Positions 7,825-11,746 of a stretch of DNA of 11,746 bases are shown piece after piece (within the stretch, counting starts at the first letter, position 1; each line of letters starts with the position of its first letter). The notes under the pieces were generated by a model that was not told the origin of the DNA, made no database searches, and worked only from the letters and a program-made list of their open reading frames with translations. The stretch lies in NCBI GenBank assembly GCA_003486645.1, contig DNGI01000484.1:1-11746 (forward strand), written 5' to 3'. This stretch comes from Cyanobacteria bacterium UBA11370 (GTDB lineage: Bacteria > Cyanobacteriota > Cyanobacteriia > Cyanobacteriales > Coleofasciculaceae). The translations under genes were made by a program, and so were the position numbers.

Positions 7825-7918
7825 GATTTAGTGTTTATTGTCGCCTCATGGGAGTGTTGCGGATCAACACAGTTTGCCATTGTTGAGAGATATCATTTAA
7901 CCAACGCGCGATCGCATC
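7825..7918. repeat. Duplicated segment, copy A
   Basis: This segment aligns with 10277-10358 at roughly 80% identity over about 80 bp (15 mismatches counted by eye), including shared stretches TTTATTGTCGCCTC and CATTGTTGAGA. Both copies end the same minus-strand reading frame at a TAA stop. Copy A lies between the sugar kinase and the PD-(D/E)XK-like gene. Confidence 0.75.
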
Positions 7919-7957
7919 CAATTGACGCTTAATAGCTGCTACCCTATCTTCCCTGTA
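7835..7957 (-). pseudogene. C-terminal gene fragment, copy A
   Basis: A minus-strand frame, open after a TAA at 7958-7960 and closed at 7835-7837, reads about 40 codons ending RWLNDISQQWQTVLIRN then TPMRRQ. It has no usual start codon near its open end. Copy B at 10287-10358 encodes a related ending (RRLNDVSQQCRTVFLCN then TRKRRQ) with several silent third-position changes. I read both as remnants of the 3' end of one gene family whose function I do not know. An amphipathic or coiled-coil C-terminus is plausible from the composition. Confidence 0.5.
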
Positions 7958-8019
7958 TTAGCTTGAATACCTTGTGAAATTTACTTCAGCACTAGCCGAT
8001 TTAGACTGGTGTTTTGATC

Positions 8020-8622
8020 TTAACCCTCTCGTACCATCCAAACCAGCATTCCTAGAATTTGTTCTACTGGAGGAAATGGGTAATCTCTCACATCAATTGT
8101 TACTACTTGTTTCTCTAACTTAAGAAACCGCCAAGCTGTGCCAGTTGTTACAGAACCATAAATAGTTGGCAATGGATTATGATTAGTTTCATTGAATCTT
8201 TGAGCTGCTACCATTTCAGCAATGCACTGTCCCAAACCACTATTGAGGTTATCGCGCTTGGCTTCTACCAATACCAGTACAGGCGCTTCAATCTCAAATT
8301 GTTCTGGGGAACGACTCACCAAAAAGTCACACACTCCGTTGAGTCCAACAGAGGTATCAACCGTAAAATCACTTCCTGAAAATACACTAATCTTTCGCTC
8401 CAGCAGGCGTTTAACTTCCAATAATGTAGGAGCAACAATCATCTCCGATTTGGCTTTCTCCGTCCCCACTGCGATCGCCCACGGAATGGTTTCTTCTAGC
8501 AATCCTGCTAAAATTGGACTGGGTGAAATTGGTTCAATTTCAGGTAAAAATCTGCCATCCTCAACAGTGGTTAATCCAAAATCTTGCTTGACTTTTCGTA
8601 AGGTGAAGTCACTGTATGCCAT
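8020..8622 (-). CDS. PD-(D/E)XK nuclease-like hypothetical protein
   Basis: A 200-residue soluble protein resembling a cyanobacterial conserved hypothetical family. It carries a likely PD-(D/E)XK core: D99 in GVCDFLV, then a hydrophobic strand ending in the E120-A-K122 motif (LVLVEAKRDN), with Q132 downstream and a candidate helix glutamate at 43-44. These are the positions used by restriction-endonuclease-like folds, but members also include inactive or non-nuclease proteins. It ends in a hydrophobic strand and a tryptophan (MLVWMVREG). It follows the 89-residue gene at 8652 by 29 nt on the same strand, suggesting co-transcription. No methyltransferase or helicase lies nearby, so a restriction role is unproven. 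Confidence 0.72.
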   Translation of the reverse strand: MAYSDFTLRKVKQDFGLTTVEDGRFLPEIEPISPSPILAGLLEETIPWAIAVGTEKAKSEMIVAPTLLEVKRLLERKISVFSGSDFTVDTSVGLNGVCDFLVSRSPEQFEIEAPVLVLVEAKRDNLNSGLGQCIAEMVAAQRFNETNHNPLPTIYGSVTTGTAWRFLKLEKQVVTIDVRDYPFPPVEQILGMLVWMVREG

Positions 8623-8651
8623 ATTTCAAAGTGGATGTGAGAGATCGCATT

Positions 8652-8921
8652 CTACTGCAACTCGGATACTGAGAGTCGCCCTTCAATTGGCTCATATTCA
8701 TCTTCTAATAACCAATTCTGAGCTTCTTGGTAGGTTGAACTGGTAAATATCACTTTGTAACCCTTGGCAGGATCGTACACGCAACAGTGTCCTGCTTGGT
8801 TGCTCAGGAGTAGTAATACATATGGAGGTGACAACATTGGATCGATCCAGACTTCTGTAAAGTACCAATTATCCTTCACTGGGTCGAGTGCGGGGGATGA
8901 CGTGATATCGGTTTTCTGCAT
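8652..8921 (-). CDS. Hypothetical protein, 89 residues
   Basis: Unrecognised, probably cytosolic. It reads MQKTDITSSPALDPVKDNWY at the start, has a hydrophobic strand (YVLLLLSN) near 34-41, a Cys-Cys pair in GHCCVYD, and an acidic end. A TTG just upstream at 8924 is possible, but the ATG at 8921 is preferred because GAGG lies 9 nt upstream. It overlaps by 53 nt the end of the broken gene at 8869-9228, read in another frame, so the two were probably once translationally coupled. It is 29 nt upstream of the PD-(D/E)XK-like gene. Confidence 0.65.
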   Translation of the reverse strand: MQKTDITSSPALDPVKDNWYFTEVWIDPMLSPPYVLLLLSNQAGHCCVYDPAKGYKVIFTSSTYQEAQNWLLEDEYEPIEGRLSVSELQ

Positions 8922-9228
8922 CAATTTTCACCTCTCCATAGAATAGTGGAGTTCTGGAAGCATCATCAGGATTGATTCTGTAACCAATTGGTTCAGTAAA
9001 AAACAATCCGTAACGCTTATATCCTCTGATGATGCCTGTATATTTTCCTCTTTCTATCAGGACTTACGCAACTGGCACATAGAGTAGGGTCCTTAACTAC
9101 GATAAAACCTTGATTATCTCGATCCATATCTTGGTAGTAGAGCACCCTACAAGTTGATTTTAGTGTGACACTCTATTAAGTCCTGATAGATACTGAGCAG
9201 AGGTAAATGTTAGGTGGCAAGGTTTAAG
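8869..9228 (-). pseudogene. Small gene split by a miniature element
   Basis: Downstream of the element the minus strand reads GAA AGA GGA and continues open to a TAA at 8869-8871: ERGKYTGIIRGYKRYGLFFT, then EPIGYRINPDD and so on, ending RTRPSEG. Upstream of the element the strand reads CAC CTA ACA TTT ACC TCT GCT CAG TAT CTA. Removing 132 bp (element 9057-9186 plus one TA) joins these in one open frame: HLTFTSAQYLERGKYTG. No usual start codon survives at the 5' end (open from 9228), so the start is lost or too diverged to see. The reconstructed product would be about 75 residues; function unknown. As it stands the gene is interrupted by an in-frame stop inside the element. Confidence 0.65.
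9055..9188. mobile_element. MITE-like element (130 bp) with TA duplication
   Basis: CTATCAGGACTTA at 9054-9066 is the exact reverse complement of TAAGTCCTGATAG at 9177-9189. The element proper (9057-9186) begins TCAGGACTTACGCA and ends TAAGTCCTGA, with TA on both sides (9055-9056 and 9187-9188). TA duplication is the hallmark of IS630/Tc1-mariner type transposition, and the outer TA is palindromic, so it fits either side. Inside are partly matching arms (CATAGAGTAGGG on the left, AGAGTGTC when the right is reverse-complemented). It is too short for a transposase. It splits a small minus-strand gene. Confidence 0.72.
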
Positions 9229-9282
9229 TTAACCTACGGTGATGGGTTATCGTACTTAGCCAACACTCGACAATTTTGAGCA

Positions 9283-9888
9283 TCAAAAGTTTTCAAATGC
9301 TTCGTAAATCTCCTGAGCAATATCAGTTTCAATATTTAGTCCACAGTCGATGCTCTCTAACTGCTCAAGAAGATTATCCATATGAGTGGCAAGTGAACGC
9401 AAATTTACATATTGGTTAGATTTCGTAGAGTGTTCACCACGGTTGTTGATTGGATATCGATAGCCATAGGACTCACTATCAATTTCAGAAAATTCTTTTG
9501 CAACAAGTACCACCTTTTTTAGTAACTGGTGCAACTCCTTATCGTCAGGAAATAGCTTAGTTAGAATATTCTTTACTTTACAAGATAAATCATCTAATTT
9601 ATGAGTCCTATGAAGTTTGTTATCAATATCTTCTACACCTTTGAAAACGAGCAGTTTTGCTACACTGTAGATAATGTTTTTCAGGTGCAGTTCCAACGCA
9701 TGGCGATAAAGAAAAACAACAGGATATGCCTTGTAGTCAGGAAAATGCCCATTTTCAATTAATTCCTTGGCGACTGAATTAGCAGCAAATCTATAACCTT
9801 GGGCAAAGATACCGAAATCATATTTAGGTGTACGAGAAAAGGAAATCACAAAATTGGTATAGTCATTAAACTCGTTGTAGAAAGCCAT
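9283..9888 (-). CDS. HEPN-like hypothetical protein, 201 residues
   Basis: A mainly helical protein without signal peptide. The segment YPVVFLYRHALELHLKNIIY (about 55-74) followed by a short loop and HKLDDL (96-101) resembles HEPN-type helical proteins, in which a basic/helical ALE-x-x-LK motif is followed by H-x-L-x-x-L. R62 and H68 are spaced as Rx5H, within the Rx4-6H pattern of HEPN RNases, although in classical members that motif lies in the later helix. A GTG at 9900 would add four residues; I prefer the ATG at 9888 because GAGG lies 6 nt upstream inside GTGAGGTTTTTTATG. It follows the 29-codon gene at 9915-10004 by 26 nt. A toxin or abortive-infection role is possible but not shown. 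Confidence 0.62.
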   Translation of the reverse strand: MAFYNEFNDYTNFVISFSRTPKYDFGIFAQGYRFAANSVAKELIENGHFPDYKAYPVVFLYRHALELHLKNIIYSVAKLLVFKGVEDIDNKLHRTHKLDDLSCKVKNILTKLFPDDKELHQLLKKVVLVAKEFSEIDSESYGYRYPINNRGEHSTKSNQYVNLRSLATHMDNLLEQLESIDCGLNIETDIAQEIYEAFENF

Positions 9889-9893
9889 AAAAA

Positions 9894-9897
9894 ACCT
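9894..9897 (-). promoter_or_regulatory. Shine-Dalgarno deciding the start of the HEPN-like gene
   Basis: GAGG followed by six T and ATG at 9888. The upstream GTG at 9900 overlaps this site, which makes ATG 9888 the likelier start. Confidence 0.7.
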
Positions 9898-9914
9898 CAC
9901 AAGTAGCCGACGCT

Positions 9915-10004
9915 CTAACTTATTACTGCACCTAAGTATTCTGACATCCTGTTAATTTGACGCTGCAAGGCTGCGATTTGCTCTCTTAGCTCTTGGTCAC
10001 TCAT
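9915..10004 (-). CDS. Very small coiled-coil protein, 29 residues
   Basis: A 29-codon frame starting ATGAGTGAC and reading MSDQELREQIAALQRQINRM, then SEYLGAVIS and a TAG at 9915-9917. Leucine and isoleucine fall at heptad-like spacing (L6, I10, L13, I17), consistent with a short coiled coil. Its ATG overlaps the end of the 86-codon gene (GAGTGA at 9997-10002 lies inside ATGAGTGA), the usual sign of translational coupling. The HEPN-like gene starts 26 nt downstream. At this length it is easily missed; the overlap, the regular helix and the position argue it is real, but a chance frame is not excluded. Function unknown. Confidence 0.5.
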   Translation of the reverse strand: MSDQELREQIAALQRQINRMSEYLGAVIS

Positions 10005-10257
10005 TGTTATCAATTAACCTTTGAATTAAAGTTTTTAGGTCGTTTAATAAGGCAATTTCTTGGTCAATGAGCAATTTTACATGGTCTAGCTCCTCCTTTG
10101 TAGGTGGGGGAGCATCAGGCTTGAGTAGGAGAGTTGCCGCCGTAGGTAAATCAACCGCTGTTAATCTACTGCCTCGGTAAAGCCTCAACATTTTTGCGTG
10201 CAACCAAGCCATGTGAGGCAGATGTTCTAGGTCTTCGGGTAACTCAGGTAATTCCAT
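9997..10257 (-). CDS. Hypothetical protein, 86 residues
   Basis: It starts MELPELPEDLEHLPHMAWLH and continues AKMLRLYRGSRLTAVDLPTA, a proline/leucine-rich start followed by a basic segment, then PPPTKEELDHVKLL and a helical end. The frame stays open upstream to a possible ATG at 10332, but those 25 codons lie in the repeat shared with 7825-7918, so I choose the internal ATG at 10257. No clear Shine-Dalgarno precedes either. It overlaps the 29-codon gene by 8 nt. Not recognised; the three genes 10257 to 9283 look like one cassette. Confidence 0.55.
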   Translation of the reverse strand: MELPELPEDLEHLPHMAWLHAKMLRLYRGSRLTAVDLPTAATLLLKPDAPPPTKEELDHVKLLIDQEIALLNDLKTLIQRLIDNNE

Positions 10258-10276
10258 GTACGCGCTTGTTACTACA

Positions 10277-10358
10277 GACTTAGCTTTTATTGTCGCCTCT
10301 TGCGAGTGTTGCAGAGAAATACAGTTCGGCATTGTTGAGACACATCATTCAACCGACG
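10277..10358. repeat. Duplicated segment, copy B
   Basis: Roughly 80% identical to 7825-7910 (see copy A). The similarity stops at 10358, exactly where the inverted end of the miniature element at 10359 begins, suggesting that the element inserted into this copy. Confidence 0.7.
10287..10358 (-). pseudogene. C-terminal gene fragment, copy B
   Basis: A minus-strand frame of 24 codons ending RRLNDVSQQCRTVFLCN then TRKRRQ and a TAA at 10287-10289. It is cut at its upstream side by the element at 10359-10553. It is the counterpart of the fragment at 7835-7957 and has no start codon. Confidence 0.45.
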
Positions 10359-10553
10359 TGCAAGGGTGCATCCCATTTTTGCAAAAATACGTGGCGATTG
10401 AAAATCGCAGCTACACAAACGAAGTCCGCCTGCGCGGACTCAATGCTAGCCTGCGTTCGCGTCAGCGTTCCCGAAGGGTAGGCAGGCTTTGTTTGTATAG
10501 CCTCAGACTTCTAGTCTGTGGGCAATATTGCACAATTGGGATGCTCCCTTGCA
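10359..10553. mobile_element. Miniature inverted-repeat element, 195 bp, with nested palindromes
   Basis: The ends are TGCAAGGGTGCATCCCATTT (10359-10378) and, reverse-complemented from 10553, TGCAAGGGAGCATCCCAATT, differing at only two of 20 positions. Inside are three further pairs: a hairpin GCGATTGAAAATCGC (10394-10408), long inner arms (10410-10430 with 10481-10501, pairing GCTACACAAACGAAG with CTTTGTTTGTATAGC), and a hairpin CAGACTTCTAGTCTG (10504-10518). The centre has the GC-rich motif GCGTTCCCGAAGGG, common in cyanobacterial dispersed repeats. The transcript could fold into a cruciform-like set of hairpins. No target duplication is clear. It holds no gene. Confidence 0.75.
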
Positions 10554-10566
10554 ACATACCTTACAC

Positions 10567-10867
10567 CTAACTTTCATGTTTTTGTAGAAAGGTTTCATAA
10601 TGCTTGCTAAGAGCATCTTTATTTGGCAACGCTACTTTATCTTGGGGTAGAGTCAGCCTTCGACCAGCAAACTCTTGATAACAAGTTTCGACGAGTTTAG
10701 GAGAAATCACCACCTCATAGTTATCGGGGCGGACAGACAACAAATATAACGTGATGCCCATGTGCGCTTTGGGTCACTTGACCACAAATTTCGCACTTGT
10801 ATCCATCCCTTAGTTTCACTGCCTTCTGTACCTTTAAATGTTCTTTAGGTCGCTTTTGACTTGCCAC
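10567..10867 (-). pseudogene. Frameshifted HNH endonuclease
   Basis: The 5' part reads from GTG at 10867: MASQKRPKEHLKVQKAVKLR, then DGYKCEICGQVTQSAHGHHVI, which is an HNH start with a CxxC zinc knuckle (CEIC) and the HH of the beta strand. That frame then runs to a stop at 10721 (VVCPPR). The +1 frame carries on from about 10745: SVRPDNYEVVISPKLVETCY, then QEFAGRRL and on to KHES at 10567, supplying the DN and later helix. A one-base insertion or two-base deletion near 10735-10755 would explain this. The later part lacks a clear CxxC and final His (TCYQEF), so it is probably inactive even if reframed. GTG 10867 lies one base after the stop of the 59-residue gene. HNH proteins cut or nick nucleic acid with a bound metal. 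Confidence 0.65.
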
Positions 10868-10868
10868 C

Positions 10869-11048
10869 TTACTTACCTTTGATTTCCTTACGTGATGAAC
10901 TCTCAAATGTCTCTGAATCTGCCCCAACTATGGAAATATCGCTATTTGGCGCACGGGATTTTACCGTTTTCGCTACTTCATGAGCAACATCTATGTACTC
11001 ATCCTCAGATAAATTGTCAATTTTCACTCTGAGAGACTTCTTACCCAC
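10869..11048 (-). CDS. Small hypothetical protein, 59 residues
   Basis: A 59-codon frame from GTG at 11048 reading MGKKSLRVKIDNLSEDEYID, then VAHEVAKTVKSRAPNSDISI and an end at KGK. AGAGG lies 6 nt upstream (11055-11059), supporting this start. The first part is basic then acidic/helical, the end serine-rich. No family is recognised. It begins 11 nt after the stop of the 84-residue gene, and its stop is followed after one base by the start of the HNH reading frame (TAAGGTG), so it was probably co-translated with the HNH protein. An immunity or partner role is speculation. Confidence 0.6.
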   Translation of the reverse strand: MGKKSLRVKIDNLSEDEYIDVAHEVAKTVKSRAPNSDISIVGADSETFESSSRKEIKGK

Positions 11049-11059
11049 TACTCACCTCT

Positions 11060-11314
11060 TTAAGCAGTCAAAGAAAAAATTTGCTTACCACTAGCGTCGG
11101 TTGCCCACGCTTCAACCTCACCATCACCATAGGTGATTGTAATTTCTGGTGCTTTAGACAGTTTGGGCTGTCCATTCTGATCTTGAGTCACCGCGTAAAC
11201 GAAAACCTCTTCATTGCGTGACCGCACTGCTATGTAAATCTCAGCACCACTAGGCCATACATTCAGAACCTGATCGCCCTCTTGGAGAATCTTTACGCTC
11301 AATTTGTTCTTCAT
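11060..11314 (-). CDS. Hypothetical protein, 84 residues, start within a broken PIN toxin frame
   Basis: Starting at the ATG at 11314 the product reads MKNKLSVKILQEGDQVLNVW, then PSGAEIYIAVRSRNEEVFVY and ends SGKQIFSLTA. It looks like an all-beta soluble protein and no family is recognised. The frame is open upstream to 11386, but those 24 codons (MNAVDTNILIYV and on) are the start of a PIN-domain toxin, so they are treated separately. ATG 11314 is supported by GAGG about 8 nt upstream. The next gene starts 11 nt after its stop. Confidence 0.6.
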   Translation of the reverse strand: MKNKLSVKILQEGDQVLNVWPSGAEIYIAVRSRNEEVFVYAVTQDQNGQPKLSKAPEITITYGDGEVEAWATDASGKQIFSLTA

Positions 11315-11386
11315 CTTGCTGACCTCGATCTCCGCTTGTGAATAATAGCTGACATAAATCAAGATATTGGTATCAACGGCGTTCAT
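11315..11386 (-). pseudogene. PIN-domain toxin (VapC-like) remnant
   Basis: The reading frame starts MNAVDTNILIYV, a standard PIN-domain opening in which D5 is the first of the acidic metal-binding residues, and then changes to unrelated sequence (SYYSQAEIEVSK). The other acidic residues of the domain and about 120 expected residues are missing. Its ATG overlaps the antitoxin gene end by 14 nt, the normal VapBC-type arrangement. I infer a deletion that fused the first dozen codons to the following gene. It cannot be an active nuclease. Confidence 0.65.
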
Positions 11387-11615
11387 ACAGCATCTCTCGT
11401 GTCAGACGAGGAGCATTCAGCGGAATCGGATTTTTTTGCATCCGCTCAATTAATTCTTTCAAAAAACGTTGTTTTGTGGCTGGGTCAAAGATCGGCGGTG
11501 ATACAACTTGAGGTGATTGGATGAGTAGTTCAACTTCAGCACCTTCAGGTAAGTTGCAGGATGTTTGCAAGATGAACGTGCTGTTACGATAAATGGCTTT
11601 GAGAGCTTGGGGCAT
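11373..11615 (-). CDS. DUF104 / AF2212-like antitoxin
   Basis: An 80-residue protein beginning MPQALKAIYRNSTFILQTSC, then NLPEGAEVELLIQ, matching the beta-rich DUF104 antitoxin start. The C-terminus is helical and charged, ending LTREMLYERR as in many VapB-type antitoxins that hold a PIN toxin. A GTG at 11651 would add 12 residues; I prefer the ATG at 11615 because GGAG lies 9 nt upstream and the family begins M-P-x-x-(I/V/L)-x-A-I-Y. It overlaps the toxin remnant by 14 nt. With the toxin gone it may be an orphan antitoxin, or may still act on a partner elsewhere. In such systems the antitoxin usually also represses its own promoter, which would lie at 11616-11746. Confidence 0.8.
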   Translation of the reverse strand: MPQALKAIYRNSTFILQTSCNLPEGAEVELLIQSPQVVSPPIFDPATKQRFLKELIERMQKNPIPLNAPRLTREMLYERR

Positions 11616-11746
11616 AAAGGGAAACTCCGTGCCGAGCTTTGCGAATCGCACTTGTCACATTTTCAAGCATAGCCGATCGCAGCCAGATATCTGGTGCCGC
11701 GCGATCCCTCTTATTGGTATAGATGTTGAGCAAAAGTAGATGGTTA

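Noticed and set aside
7692..7880. 62-codon minus-strand frame overlapping the sugar kinase start
   Set aside because: Runs through the copy A repeat and then the start of the kinase gene; the shared N-terminal look with the 10332 frame comes from the duplicated DNA read in another frame.
8222..8746. 174-codon plus-strand frame
   Set aside because: Antisense shadow of the PD-(D/E)XK-like gene; serine-rich and without family features.
10394..10518. Repeats that might suggest a CRISPR array
   Set aside because: They are inverted hairpins, not regularly spaced direct repeats with unique spacers.
10256..10570. 104-codon plus-strand frame
   Set aside because: Runs through the palindromic element and copy B repeat; no family features.
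11590..11745. Minus-strand frame open from the right edge into the antitoxin gene
   Set aside because: Reads about 50 codons but overlaps the antitoxin in another frame and ends without a recognised motif; could be the tail of an upstream gene, but cannot be supported.

Overview
The window looks like cyanobacterial chromosome. The palindrome GCGATCGC (HIP1), typical of cyanobacteria, occurs at least eight times (for example near 1342, 1954, 5392, 6601, 7313, 7434, 7909 and 8470). The base composition is moderately AT-rich, and the proteins belong to families common in filamentous cyanobacteria: PEP-CTERM, DUF3370, GAF plus HisKA_2 kinase, and a conserved 72-residue protein. Spacers carry short dispersed repeats and small inverted-repeat elements of the kind common in filamentous strains. 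The genus cannot be read from this window.

The left part (1-7,750) is ordinary chromosome. A PEP-CTERM exported protein (minus strand) has a 16-bp tandem repeat running over its stop codon. A DUF3370 protein (minus) and a three-domain multicopper oxidase with a twin-arginine leader (plus) diverge from an 89-nt spacer; both probably act outside the cytoplasm. Then come a miniature inverted-repeat element of 100 bp with an 8-bp target duplication, a GAF/HisKA_2 sensor kinase whose G1 box is degenerate, a small conserved cyanobacterial protein, and a PfkB-family sugar kinase (minus).

The right part (about 7,750-11,746) is an accessory stretch of small, mostly unrecognised genes, all on the minus strand, with several broken genes. 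In order of transcription, from the right edge: a DUF104-type antitoxin, a PIN toxin cut down to about 12 residues, an 84-residue unknown protein, a 59-residue unknown protein and a frameshifted HNH endonuclease, tightly spaced like one operon. Next are a 195-bp miniature element and one copy of a degenerate C-terminal gene fragment. Then a three-gene cassette (86 aa, 29 aa, and a 201-aa HEPN-like protein). Then a gene split by a second miniature element with TA target duplication, an 89-aa unknown protein, a PD-(D/E)XK-like protein, and the second copy of the gene fragment.

The mix of nuclease-like folds, toxin-antitoxin remnants and mobile repeats resembles a decaying defence or toxin-antitoxin patch. 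That reading is inference from domain types only. No complete known defence system, CRISPR array, rRNA or convincing tRNA was seen.
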